A stretch of DNA of 57,774 nt from Acidobacteriota bacterium (GTDB lineage Bacteria > Acidobacteriota > Terriglobia > Bryobacterales > UBA6623), in NCBI GenBank assembly GCA_027592785.1, contig JAQCLD010000013.1, positions 1-57,774 on the forward strand. The letters are read 5' to 3'. This document shows positions 1 through 7,972 of the stretch, one piece after another (positions within the stretch are counted from its first letter, which is position 1; each line of letters opens with the position of its first letter). The notes below the pieces were generated by a model that was given only the letters and a program-made list of their open reading frames with translations, searched no databases and was not told the origin of the DNA. Position numbers and translations under genes: made by a program.

Positions 1-228
1 GGCCGTATACATTTGCGCAGACCACACCCGCCTCTTCTTTTTCGCTTGCAATCAGGCGGCGGACCATACATTCCTATAAGTCCGCACGTAGGCAATGACC
101 CTTTGGGCCGGTTCTCCGTGATAAGTCAACGCTCAGCTCTGCGTAACCCGTAAGGCCTGGCCGTCAAACCACGACGAACCGATCACGAGGGCGGGCTGGC
201 TATTCTCCAAATTCCGTGATTCTGCCAG
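1..228. other. Window edge, no gene assigned
   Basis: No convincing coding region. The minus strand has a short open stretch (roughly 60-120) that could be the 3' tail of a gene, but it has no recognisable motif and stops quickly. It probably holds the region downstream of the MscS gene. Confidence 0.4.
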
Positions 229-1296
229 CTACTCCAGATTCGCCTCGTGAGCCTGCTGCAGGGCCTGGACGACCTCATCGTGCTCGCGCTTGGCAGCCGC
301 AATTCGACCTTCCAAGAGGCGGCGCTCGGACTCGTCCTTTTCTCCCGCGAGCAGAGTCTCATCGTGCTCGATTTGTTCCTCTAGCGCGACCTGTCTGCGA
401 CGAACATTTTCCAGCGCGGTCGCCTCTTCGGCTTTATCGAACACCACGGCCTCTGGAGATGTCTCGGCTTGCCGCCCATTGCCGGCCGCGGCGCGCCGAG
501 GAATGAATCGGAGCGCCTGCTCCAACGCGCGCGTATTCATGAAGTTCGGTGAAACGATTTCGATGCCGGCGGCATGCAGCTCGTCCATCACCGCACCCCG
601 TAAACGCGAACCGGACGACAAGATGCTCTTTACGTCGGTCAACAATCCGGCGGCCCGATATAGGACTGAAAAGTCGCCCAGGGCCTTGATCTGTACAAAG
701 GCATCCTCAAGTCCGGCCCTGCCGGCGGCGGTGAGCAGCAGTCCTTCTACCTGCTCGCGCGGCACATCGTAGCCTAGCGACACTTCGGCTGAGATGATTG
801 TGCCCGAGTTGCGCACCACCTTCACGGGATTGGTCACCAAGTAGGAGTTGGGCAACGTCGTCAGATCGCGATCTTCGGTCTGGATCTCGGTGTGGAACAA
901 GCCTCGCTCCGAAACCCGTCCGAAGTGATCGCCCACACGCACGAAGTCGCCGATCTGAAACACGCCGACGACCCGCAGCAACACCCCGGCCATCGCGTTG
1001 CCGATGAAAGTCGTCGACGACAGCGCCAGGGAAGCGCTGAGAAGGATTCCGACCAGGCTCAGCAACTGGCCCCGCAGCGTATCGCTCACAGGCAGCGCCA
1101 TGATGACGACGAGCAACCCGGCAAGGGTCAGCCCGAGCATGACCAGCTGAATGCGAAATCCCGACCCAACCTTACCGGCGAGTCGCTTCTCAAGCAGGTA
1201 CTTCGTCAGAAACAGGACCGCCAGAACGACAATCAGCACCGCGACCGACGGAATGGCCGGAGCCAATAGGCTTAGCGCTGCATCAAGCGTGATCAC
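229..1296 (-). CDS. MscS-family mechanosensitive ion channel
   Basis: 355 residues from a GTG start. Hydrophobic segments at about residues 15-33, 47-68 and 77-98 are followed by the beta-rich MscS core: the pore-helix region near GNAMAGVLL, then GDFVRVGDHFGRV and the NSYLVTNPVKVVRNSG region typical of the family. Such channels sit in the inner membrane and release solutes under hypo-osmotic shock. The last ~75 residues are strongly charged and look like a coiled coil added after the usual C-terminal domain. No clear ribosome-binding site precedes the GTG. The next gene on this strand lies 97 nt upstream, so co-transcription is possible. Family assignment is firm; gating properties are unknown. 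Confidence 0.88.
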   Translation of the reverse strand: MITLDAALSLLAPAIPSVAVLIVVLAVLFLTKYLLEKRLAGKVGSGFRIQLVMLGLTLAGLLVVIMALPVSDTLRGQLLSLVGILLSASLALSSTTFIGNAMAGVLLRVVGVFQIGDFVRVGDHFGRVSERGLFHTEIQTEDRDLTTLPNSYLVTNPVKVVRNSGTIISAEVSLGYDVPREQVEGLLLTAAGRAGLEDAFVQIKALGDFSVLYRAAGLLTDVKSILSSGSRLRGAVMDELHAAGIEIVSPNFMNTRALEQALRFIPRRAAAGNGRQAETSPEAVVFDKAEEATALENVRRRQVALEEQIEHDETLLAGEKDESERRLLEGRIAAAKREHDEVVQALQQAHEANLE

Positions 1297-1393
1297 TGCT
1301 TACGGTCGGTGGGTTCCAACACCGTGTATAGTCTCGCATTTGATCGTGCCGGTCACGAGAGGCGGGCGGGCGCTTCGAGGACGGCGGCGGGGA

Positions 1394-1795
1394 CTACAGG
1401 GCGCGGACCCAGATGCTGCGACCTCGCTTCTCGAACTCGACCTTGCCGAGAGCCTCAAGCACGGGCGTCACGTAGGAGGCGAAGCGACCGCGATATCCCT
1501 TGCGCAGACCGTACCACCCTTTGACGGGGTTGGCCTCGGAGCGACCCCAGTGCTCAACGGTGCCCGGCTTGGGCTCATCCTTTTCGTCCTTGTTGCCGAG
1601 CTCCATCCAGTCGCCGTGCTGAACCAGCATCGCGTGGAGGTCGTCAAGGGCGCGGATCTGATAGTGCAGCCAGGTGGAGCCGACCTGGCAGTGGAGCACC
1701 TGCTTGGTTTCGTCTCGGTGCATCTCGTATTGGGCGCTCCCGAGCGGGGTGTTCAGCACCCAAGGATCGTCTGCGGTTCCTTTGCCACTGGCGAT
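1394..1795 (-). CDS. Small conserved hypothetical protein, apparent ATC start
   Basis: A GTG start at 1759 gives 121 residues, but the frame continues upstream through a coding-like sequence (ASGKGTADDPW, then VLNTPLGS) to a TGA at 1835-1837. From memory, relatives of this small soluble family begin close to that GK-GTADDPW segment. No ATG, GTG or TTG lies upstream in frame; the best candidate is ATC at 1793-1795, preceded at 9 nt by GGAGG. That start gives 133 residues. The C-terminal part has a conserved-looking GTVEHWGRS and GWYGLRKGYRGRF pattern. Function is unknown. If the ATC is not used, the annotation falls back to 1394-1759. Confidence 0.7.
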   Translation of the reverse strand: MASGKGTADDPWVLNTPLGSAQYEMHRDETKQVLHCQVGSTWLHYQIRALDDLHAMLVQHGDWMELGNKDEKDEPKPGTVEHWGRSEANPVKGWYGLRKGYRGRFASYVTPVLEALGKVEFEKRGRSIWVRAL

Positions 1796-1926
1796 ACCAA
1801 GATTCCTCCGCCGGAGTTTCGTGCCGGGCTGGAGTCAGTTTAGGCGTCGACGTACATGGTTGTCGATTGACACAGGTGCAGGATCGTGGAGTCTGTTGCG
1901 ACTCAACCGTCAGACCACGCCACCGA

Positions 1927-2430
1927 TCAGGAACGGGTGAGGCTTTGGGACTGGGCGCGCAGCATGCCGCGGACGGCCCAGATGAAGCTGGGGCCGAAGG
2001 TCCAGGCGGCCAGGAAGGCGAGTACCGCGATCTCCAGGTCCTGCGGGCGGCGCTCGCCGACGTGACGAATGGCGGGGTAGAAGAGCGCCGCGACGCCGAA
2101 CACGGCGACGCAATGCCTCCAGGCAAAGCTCCAGGTGGCCGAGATCGATTGGATCAGGTCGAGCTTTCTTCGACGCTGCAGCAGCGTTACCTCGACGGAC
2201 CTCTTGACTGCCCATACGGTGGCCGCACTCTGGGCGATGGCCACGTAGGAGCCGAAAGGCCGTGTCCACTGGAAGGACAGGCCGGCAACGCCTTCGGGGG
2301 ATACGCCCACCTTATATCCGAGAGCGAGACTGACGCCGATACCGAGTAGGGTGATGCACACGTTGGCGACGAGGCTGCGCCAGGTGATTGCGGCGGTCGC
2401 CTTGAAAGCGGTGAGCCAGGTAATCGCCAA
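1927..2430 (-). CDS. Hypothetical membrane protein
   Basis: 167 residues from a TTG start, with three to four hydrophobic segments (about residues 21-38, 55-75, 105-122 and 133-152). I recognise no family. It lies 131 nt upstream of the small conserved gene on the same strand and is divergent from the glycogen-synthase-like gene. Composition is like its neighbours. The start is uncertain because only a weak GAGGG directly abuts the TTG. Confidence 0.6.
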   Translation of the reverse strand: MAITWLTAFKATAAITWRSLVANVCITLLGIGVSLALGYKVGVSPEGVAGLSFQWTRPFGSYVAIAQSAATVWAVKRSVEVTLLQRRRKLDLIQSISATWSFAWRHCVAVFGVAALFYPAIRHVGERRPQDLEIAVLAFLAAWTFGPSFIWAVRGMLRAQSQSLTRS

Positions 2431-2496
2431 CCCTCAATAGTTCCGCTTCGGGCGGGGCTAGGTCAATGCCGGGGGGCGCGAAGTCGCCTAGACTGG

Positions 2497-2502
2497 TACG
2501 CT
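2497..2502 (+). promoter_or_regulatory. -10-like TACGCT before the glycogen synthase gene
   Basis: A TAnnnT hexamer ends 11 nt before the ATG at 2514; there is no Shine-Dalgarno sequence and no clear -35. It fits the leaderless-type arrangement seen at several other genes here. Confidence 0.35.
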
Positions 2503-2513
2503 CTACCTTCGCC

Positions 2514-4268
2514 ATGGATCAGACTTTGAAATTGCTGCGCTCGTGGCGGCCGAATACGGCGGGCTTGGCCGCTCTTTTTACGCCGGAGGAGTGCAAGCGG
2601 CTCGACCTGGCCCGAAGGGCGGCGGGAAGAGGCAAGCGAGTGGTCGCTTATTGCGTATTCGAGAATCCGTTCGCGCGCGCGGGCGGCGTTTTCGCGGTGG
2701 CCACGCACTTGCCGCCGGCGCTGCGTGCGGCGGGAGATGAGACGGTCATCATCACGCCTTTCCACCGCAACCTCGAAACGACGCCAGGCTACGACCAGGT
2801 GCAGTACCTGGGGGACATCGAAGTGCCGTTCACGAGCGGCACGACGAAGGCGGAGTTATTCGAAACTTACGATGGATTGGGGAATCGTTGGATCTATGTG
2901 CAGTCGTGGGGAGTCTTCGATTCGCGCGGCGGGCCGACGCGCAAAGATCCCTACGCGTACGACAACACTCAGTTCCTGCTAAGAGACGCGCTGTTCTTGT
3001 CGAACAGTATTCCGGTTGTGTTGGCGCACTTGGGCCTCAGCAGCAATGTCGTGGTCCATGCACAGGACTGGCAGCTTGCGGCCACAGCACTTTCGGTGAA
3101 ACAGGCGCTGTTGAGCGGCGTGCTGCAATCGGCAGCGACGGTATTGACGTCGCACAACCCCTACGACCAGGGGCTGCCGGACGATAGTTTGTCGTGGATC
3201 ACGCGGCGGCTGGAGCCGGAACAGTGGCCGTTTGGCCGGGATACGTTTTATGAACGCATGATTCCGCTCACGGATGTTCCGCTGTCGACGGTGAGTCCGG
3301 GGTTCGCGCTGGAGATGACCGGCGATCCGCTGCAAAGGAAGCACTTCACAGGCCATCTGCAGACGGTCTATGCCAAACACGGAGTGGTGGGGATTAACAA
3401 TCCGCTATTCGGCGAGCCAAAGCAGGCGTTCAGCGAAGAAGCCGCGCGTGCGGCGGCAAGCGGAGCGCCGGAGAAGATTCTGGCGGAGAAGTCCCGCAAG
3501 CGGCAGAAGATGCTGGAAGTGCTTAGCGCGTACGAGGACCCCAGGATCGGCGGAGGCCTGGACGGCGGTCCGGGCAAGAAGCTGACCGAGCTGCCGCCGG
3601 AAGTTCCTGTCTTCTTGATGTTTGGGCGGCTGGACCCGCGGCAGAAGGGGTTTGACCTGTTAGCCAGAGCGATTGAGGGTGTGCCGCGCAATGCGGCGAA
3701 ATTCATCCTGACGCCGATTGTCGGAGCGGGCACAGAGGAATGGGCGGCGGATCTGATGGAGTTGGCCGAGCGGCGCAAAGGCGATGTTGTGACCTACCCA
3801 TTCCGCATGGAACACGGCTACATGGAAGCGCAGGCTGGCGCGACGTTCGCGGTGATGCCGTCGTTCTATGAGCCCTTTGGGGCTGCCACGGAAGCTTATC
3901 TGGCGGGAACGCCGGTCATCGCCAGGGCCACCGGGGGCCTGACCGGGCAGGTTGTAGACCACGAAGAAGACAAGACGCGGGCAACGGGATTTCTATTCAA
4001 AGAGAAGCTCCCTTTGGGGGCAAGTTGGCCCGCTATCGCGTCGGCCGGACCGGATGAACGTGTAAGCGTTCCGCTGTACGTGGGGATGGCTGAAGCGCTG
4101 TATGATTCGCTGCGAAAGGCGGCCGCGGTCTACGCGAAACGTCCGACCTCTTACGGCAGGATGCTGGCGAATCTCTACGCCAAGGCGGAAACGTTCAGCG
4201 GCGAGCGAGCTGCCGCCGGCTATCAGGCGCTATACGATCTGGCGGTGATTGACGAGCCGCGTTTCTAG
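2514..4268 (+). CDS. glgA: Glycogen/starch synthase (GT5 family)
   Basis: 584 residues from ATG 2514. An earlier in-frame ATG at 2466 adds 16 residues that do not look like the family. The N-terminal half is a starch-synthase catalytic domain: ENPFARAGGVFAVATHLPPAL stands where GT5 enzymes have the K-x-G-G nucleotide-sugar loop, and HAQDWQ and LTSHNPYDQG follow. The C-terminal half is a GT-B domain with FGRLDPRQKGFDLL and the E-x7-E-like segment EPFGAATEAYLAGTPVIA. Members add glucose from ADP- or UDP-glucose to alpha-1,4-glucan in the cytoplasm. The loop carries Arg where Lys is usual, so donor choice may differ. Its TAG stop shares the tetranucleotide CTAG with the stop of the convergent gene. 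Confidence 0.82.
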   Translation: MDQTLKLLRSWRPNTAGLAALFTPEECKRLDLARRAAGRGKRVVAYCVFENPFARAGGVFAVATHLPPALRAAGDETVIITPFHRNLETTPGYDQVQYLGDIEVPFTSGTTKAELFETYDGLGNRWIYVQSWGVFDSRGGPTRKDPYAYDNTQFLLRDALFLSNSIPVVLAHLGLSSNVVVHAQDWQLAATALSVKQALLSGVLQSAATVLTSHNPYDQGLPDDSLSWITRRLEPEQWPFGRDTFYERMIPLTDVPLSTVSPGFALEMTGDPLQRKHFTGHLQTVYAKHGVVGINNPLFGEPKQAFSEEAARAAASGAPEKILAEKSRKRQKMLEVLSAYEDPRIGGGLDGGPGKKLTELPPEVPVFLMFGRLDPRQKGFDLLARAIEGVPRNAAKFILTPIVGAGTEEWAADLMELAERRKGDVVTYPFRMEHGYMEAQAGATFAVMPSFYEPFGAATEAYLAGTPVIARATGGLTGQVVDHEEDKTRATGFLFKEKLPLGASWPAIASAGPDERVSVPLYVGMAEALYDSLRKAAAVYAKRPTSYGRMLANLYAKAETFSGERAAAGYQALYDLAVIDEPRF

Positions 4269-5041
4269 TAGCGCCCCTGAGCCTGGGGCCGCAAGCGATA
4301 GTCCTGGGTCTGGATGCGGACCTCTTTGCACATCTCGAACAGGCGAGAGACGGCGCGCTGCCCGATGCGGTCGCCCAGACTGTCGTCGATCTGATACTTG
4401 CCGCTGGCGGCGTCCTTGCGGGCGACGGCATCGCCGCGTTCACGCAGGGCGAGGTTGGTGGTGACGATGATCGGCTTGTTCTCGTTGTAACGGTGGTTGA
4501 TGATCGCGGTGACGGTGTCGAGTACCCAGTCGGTGACGCGGTGTGCGCCCAAATCGTCAAGCAGCAGGATCTCGGCATCGAGAGCGGTCTGATAGGCGGC
4601 GCCGTCGCTGACGTTCGAGGACGGATTGTAGCCGTCGCGGATTTTCTGCAGAAGAGTCTGATAGTCGAAGAAGACCGCGTCGAAGCCGCGATCGAGAAGA
4701 CGACGCAGAGCGGCTACGGCGAGGTGCGTCTTGCCGACCCCGGGAGGGCCTTGGAGCAAGATGCCGCGGTAGCTCGCCGTGGGGTATTCGGAGGCGAAAT
4801 GGCGGACGGGGAGCATCGCCGTCGAAAGCTTGTCGTAGTCGTTGGGATCGCCGGGCAAACGGCAGGCGAAGTTGTCGAAGCTCGACTCACGGAAACGATC
4901 GGGGACTCCGGCTTGGGTGAGACGATCGCCGATGGGCGCGGCTTTGGCGCAGCCACAACGGACGACGGCGGTAAGACCGTCTTTCTCGGTTTGCTTCCAG
5001 CCGGTGCCGTCGCAGTCAGGACAATTTGGATCGAGGGGCAT
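4265..5041 (-). CDS. DnaC/IstB-like AAA+ ATPase with N-terminal zinc finger
   Basis: 258 residues. The N-terminus carries a probable zinc site (CPDCDGTGW followed by CGC), then a AAA+ core with Walker A GPPGVGKTHLA and Walker B LLLDDLGA, and a sensor-type IVTTN strand. This is the layout of DnaC/DnaI helicase loaders and IstB-type proteins. With no transposase beside it, a replication or primosomal role is more likely than IS21. It starts 14 nt after the biotin carrier gene, so it is the third gene of the accC-carrier operon; that link is positional only. Confidence 0.82.
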   Translation of the reverse strand: MPLDPNCPDCDGTGWKQTEKDGLTAVVRCGCAKAAPIGDRLTQAGVPDRFRESSFDNFACRLPGDPNDYDKLSTAMLPVRHFASEYPTASYRGILLQGPPGVGKTHLAVAALRRLLDRGFDAVFFDYQTLLQKIRDGYNPSSNVSDGAAYQTALDAEILLLDDLGAHRVTDWVLDTVTAIINHRYNENKPIIVTTNLALRERGDAVARKDAASGKYQIDDSLGDRIGQRAVSRLFEMCKEVRIQTQDYRLRPQAQGRY

Positions 5042-5055
5042 ATTGCGCCTTGCGG

Positions 5056-5547
5056 CTATTCGATGACGACTAGAACTTGACCGGCGGCGACTGAATCGCC
5101 GGGACTCACGCGGATCGCCTGAACCGTGCCGGACTTGGGCGACTTCACCTCATTCTGCATCTTCATGGCCTCTACGACCAAAACGCCCTTTCCTGTTTCA
5201 ATGGCCTCTCCCACTTCGACGAGGACCGCAACGACCTTTCCGGGCATGGCAGCCTTGAGTGCAATCGTGCCATGCTCGGCGTCCGCTCCCTGGCCGCGCG
5301 ACCATTTGCGGGGGTCATGGATCTCGACGGATAGGCGGGTCGAGCCGACCCAAACGTGGCCGCCGCCGTCGATGGTGACGTCCGTGCTGCGGCGATCGAT
5401 CAACACCGAGTAGACGTTGGGCTCGACGCAAACGACATCGGCGTTATGCGGGACGCCGTCCACCAGCAGCGTGCGCTGGGAACTGCTGGAGGACGGAGAG
5501 GTTTCGACGGTGAGCGTCTTGCCGCTGATCAGGTACTGCCGCCTCAT
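5056..5547 (-). CDS. Acyl-CoA carboxylase biotin carrier subunit
   Basis: 163 residues. The C-terminal 70 form a biotinyl domain with the EAMKM motif; the biotinylated lysine is about residue 129. The N-terminal ~80 residues resemble the BT linker region that joins biotin carboxylase and carrier domains in propionyl-/methylcrotonyl-CoA carboxylase alpha chains rather than the Pro/Ala-rich linker of AccB. The gene overlaps accC by 4 bp (ATGA), so the pair looks like a split alpha chain of an acyl-CoA carboxylase. No carboxyltransferase gene is in the window, so the substrate (acetyl-, propionyl- or another acyl-CoA) cannot be told. Confidence 0.85.
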   Translation of the reverse strand: MRRQYLISGKTLTVETSPSSSSSQRTLLVDGVPHNADVVCVEPNVYSVLIDRRSTDVTIDGGGHVWVGSTRLSVEIHDPRKWSRGQGADAEHGTIALKAAMPGKVVAVLVEVGEAIETGKGVLVVEAMKMQNEVKSPKSGTVQAIRVSPGDSVAAGQVLVVIE

Positions 5548-7043
5548 CGCGGACGCACCATCTTGGCCCTGGCGGCGGACCGCCAGGCGGAATCTTGGCG
5601 CTGCGGCTGGGCGGCAGGCGCCTGGGACGATTCTTCGCTGAGCGCAAACAGAGCGGCCACGACGGCTTCGTTGGCCGACGCGTCGACAGCGGACCGCTCG
5701 TCACCGAGAAAGCGTCCGATGAATCCCGTATCAAGGTCTCCGGCACGGAAGGCGGGGTCGTCGATGATGTCGCGAAAGAAGCCGAGCGTGGTTTGGATAC
5801 CGGTGACCTGGTACTCGGCTAGAGCCGCGCGGAGGCGGTTGAGGGCGTCATTGCGGGTTGGGCCCCAGGCGCAGAGTTTGGCGATGAGCGGATCGTAGTG
5901 CAGCGGCACTTCCCAGCCGGGATAGGCGGCGGAGTCGATGCGGATGCCGGGACCGGCGGGCTCGCGTAGCGTGGTGATCCTGCCGGGCGAGGGCAAGAAG
6001 TTGTTGGCGGGATCTTCGGCGTAGACGCGGCACTCAACAGCGGAGCCAAAAAATCGGATATCGGACTGGGCGAAGCGCAGCGGCTCGCCGGCGGCGACGT
6101 GGATCTGTTCGGAGACGAGGTCGATGCCGGTTACGAGTTCAGTTACCGGATGTTCGACCTGGAGGCGCGTGTTCATTTCGAGGAAAAAGAAATTCCCCTC
6201 CTGATCGGCGAGGAATTCGACCGTCCCGGCGTTGATGTAGCCGGCGGCGCGGGCCGCTTGGATGGCCGCGTCACACAGAGCCTCGCGGATCTCGGGACGC
6301 TCGGCGAACAGCGGCGATGGGGACTCTTCAACCACTTTCTGGTGGCGGCGCTGCAGGGAGCATTCGCGCTCGCCCAGGTGCACGATATTGCCGTGAGCGT
6401 CTGCGAGGACTTGCACCTCGACGTGACGCGGACGGGGGATGGCCTTCTCGATGTAGACGGTCGCGTCTCCAAAGGCGGAGAGCGCCTCGGAGCCGGCACG
6501 CTCCCAGGCAGTCGGCAACTCATCGGCGGAAGCAACGAGCCGCATGCCTTTACCGCCGCCGCCGGCCGATGCCTTGATCATCAGCGGATAGCCCAGCTGT
6601 CCGGCGAAGACCAGCGCGTCTTCGGGCGTGCGGATGTTGCTGCTGCCGGGCACGACGGGAACGCCGGCTTGCTGCATGACGTCGCGGGCGGCGGTCTTGG
6701 ATCCCATCAGCTCCATCGCGGAGGACGGCGGGCCAATGAAGGCGATTCCCGCCTCCTGGCAGGCTTTGGCGAACGCGGAGTTCTCGCTAAGGAATCCATA
6801 GCCGGGGTGAATCGCGTCAGCTCTTGTCGTACGCGCGGCGTCAAGGACCCGCTCGATGGAGAGGTAGCTCTCGGCAGCCGCGGGGGGGCCGATGGCGACG
6901 GCCTCGTCAGCCAGGCGCACGTGTAGCGCGGTCCGGTCGGCCTCAGAAAAAACGGCGACGGTCGGGATACCCATGGCCCGGCAGGTGCGGATGATGCGCA
7001 CGGCGATCTCGCCGCGATTGGCAATCAGAATCTTGCGAAACAC
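5544..7043 (-). CDS. accC: Biotin carboxylase subunit of an acyl-CoA carboxylase
   Basis: 499 residues from GTG. Standard biotin carboxylase: ILIANRGEIAVRIIR at the N-terminus, the ATP-grasp glycine-rich loop KASAGGGGKGMR, RECSLQRRHQKVVEE, and the catalytic EMNTRLQVEHPVTE segment. It carboxylates biotin on the carrier protein using bicarbonate and ATP. The C-terminal ~50 residues after the usual domain are rich in Ala, Gln and Ser and less conserved, perhaps the remnant of a linker. It overlaps the carrier gene by 4 bp. A TAAACT hexamer 8 nt before the GTG with no ribosome-binding site suggests a leaderless start. Confidence 0.93.
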   Translation of the reverse strand: MFRKILIANRGEIAVRIIRTCRAMGIPTVAVFSEADRTALHVRLADEAVAIGPPAAAESYLSIERVLDAARTTRADAIHPGYGFLSENSAFAKACQEAGIAFIGPPSSAMELMGSKTAARDVMQQAGVPVVPGSSNIRTPEDALVFAGQLGYPLMIKASAGGGGKGMRLVASADELPTAWERAGSEALSAFGDATVYIEKAIPRPRHVEVQVLADAHGNIVHLGERECSLQRRHQKVVEESPSPLFAERPEIREALCDAAIQAARAAGYINAGTVEFLADQEGNFFFLEMNTRLQVEHPVTELVTGIDLVSEQIHVAAGEPLRFAQSDIRFFGSAVECRVYAEDPANNFLPSPGRITTLREPAGPGIRIDSAAYPGWEVPLHYDPLIAKLCAWGPTRNDALNRLRAALAEYQVTGIQTTLGFFRDIIDDPAFRAGDLDTGFIGRFLGDERSAVDASANEAVVAALFALSEESSQAPAAQPQRQDSAWRSAARAKMVRPR

Positions 7044-7051
7044 AGGCGTCC

Positions 7052-7057
7052 AGTTTA
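7052..7057 (-). promoter_or_regulatory. -10-like TAAACT before accC
   Basis: Ends 8 nt before the accC GTG. No -35 is evident and no Shine-Dalgarno lies between, so transcription would start at or next to the start codon. Confidence 0.4.
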
Positions 7058-7120
7058 CGACGGAAGGCGCGGCGGCTCCGTTAGTGTCCTAAAAATGCGT
7101 TGGTCGCTAAGAAAGCCTGG

Positions 7121-7137
7121 GGACTTCCAGAAAGTCC
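7121..7137. promoter_or_regulatory. Operator-like inverted repeat between accC and the dioxygenase-like gene
   Basis: GGACTT and AAGTCC separated by 5 nt, in the AT-rich divergent intergenic region 7044-7246. It could be a regulator site for either gene. A -10-like TATAAA follows at 7166-7171 on the plus strand. Confidence 0.3.
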
Positions 7138-7163
7138 AACCGGATTCAAAAAAATCTAAACTC

Positions 7164-7173
7164 GCTATAAAGC
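7164..7173. repeat. Left copy of a 10-bp inverted repeat (GCTATAAAGC)
   Basis: Its exact reverse complement GCTTTATAGC lies at 7886-7895, just after the stop of the intervening gene. Together they bracket the whole dioxygenase-like gene. Similarity does not extend beyond the ten bases, so chance is possible. Confidence 0.35.
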
Positions 7174-7246
7174 ACACTCAGAGCCATCAAGAAATATCGA
7201 TGCCTGGAGAGGACAGATTAAGCTCTGCGCATTAGAGGGACAAGAC

Positions 7247-7879
7247 ATGATCAAGGCACTTCCGGTTCGTTTCACCACGTTTCTCGCTTTCATTCTTCTC
7301 ACAGCCGCTCCTAACGCGCAGACGCCATCCCTCATCCCGCCGCCATATCTGTCGCCGCGGTACATCGCCGCTCCGGATGCACCGTCCAGCATTGTTATCG
7401 CTGGGCTAGATGAGCCTGGCGAACGACTAGTGGTTACGGGACGCGTGAGATATGGGATGACGCCCGTTGCCGGTGCATCGGTCTATGTATTTCAAACAGA
7501 TGTGAAGGGGCTGTATGCACCTGACCGCAGTCGCCCGGACGCCGAGTTGGATCCGAGACTGCATGGCGCCTTGCGTACTGATGCCCAGGGGCGGTACCGG
7601 TATGAAACCGTTCGTCCGGGTAGCTACGGCGGTAATGCTGCGCACGTTCATTACACAGTGGTAGCCCCGGGTTACAAACCGCGAATTTTTGATCTGTGGT
7701 TTCAAGATGATCCGATCCTCGTGGCGCGCCGCCAAGCCGGAGAACCACAAATTCAGCAGTCGATGCGCAACAGTCCGTTTTACAAAGCGGCGCCTGACCT
7801 CATAGTTATTCGCCCTGTGGTACGTGACGCCGCTGGCATCTGGCACGCCGTGCGGGACTTAGACATGATTCCAGAGTAG
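7247..7879 (+). CDS. Exported intradiol-dioxygenase-like protein
   Basis: 210 residues with an N-terminal signal peptide (about 1-24, cleavage near APNAQ). The rest is a beta-sandwich of the intradiol ring-cleavage dioxygenase type: GLY near Tyr90, RPGSY at Tyr127, then AAHVHY with His133 and His135. These match the two Tyr and two His ligands of the ferric iron in protocatechuate 3,4-dioxygenase, although the Tyr-to-His spacing is shorter than in the classical enzyme. An extracytoplasmic location is unusual compared with classical cytoplasmic members. The gene and its flanks are visibly less GC-rich than their neighbours and are bracketed by a short inverted repeat. The substrate is unknown; aromatic catechols are the family expectation. 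Confidence 0.75.
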   Translation: MIKALPVRFTTFLAFILLTAAPNAQTPSLIPPPYLSPRYIAAPDAPSSIVIAGLDEPGERLVVTGRVRYGMTPVAGASVYVFQTDVKGLYAPDRSRPDAELDPRLHGALRTDAQGRYRYETVRPGSYGGNAAHVHYTVVAPGYKPRIFDLWFQDDPILVARRQAGEPQIQQSMRNSPFYKAAPDLIVIRPVVRDAAGIWHAVRDLDMIPE

Positions 7880-7885
7880 TAGTTC

Positions 7886-7895
7886 GCTTTATAGC
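7886..7895. repeat. Right copy of the 10-bp inverted repeat (GCTTTATAGC)
   Basis: Reverse complement of 7164-7173; it lies 6 nt after the stop codon of the dioxygenase-like gene. Confidence 0.35.
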
Positions 7896-7955
7896 AATTC
7901 CGCCAACTTGAACAATACCGCGGCTTCGGAAGCTGCATTCTGGCGGGTGCGGCGC

Positions 7956-7961
7956 TACACT
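7956..7961 (+). promoter_or_regulatory. -10-like TACACT before the TIGR03437-type gene
   Basis: Ends 11 nt before the TTG start at 7973, with no ribosome-binding site between. Confidence 0.35.
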
Positions 7962-7972
7962 AGCGGCACAAC

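Noticed and set aside
4265-5041. IstB helper of an IS21-type element
   Set aside because: No IstA transposase or terminal inverted repeats nearby; the gene sits in the accC operon.
4493-5080. 195-aa plus-strand ORF opposite the DnaC-like gene
   Set aside because: Antisense shadow; the minus-strand frame has Walker motifs.
6099-6926. 275-aa plus-strand ORF opposite accC
   Set aside because: Antisense shadow of a well-conserved biotin carboxylase; Gly/Arg/Val-rich with no motif.
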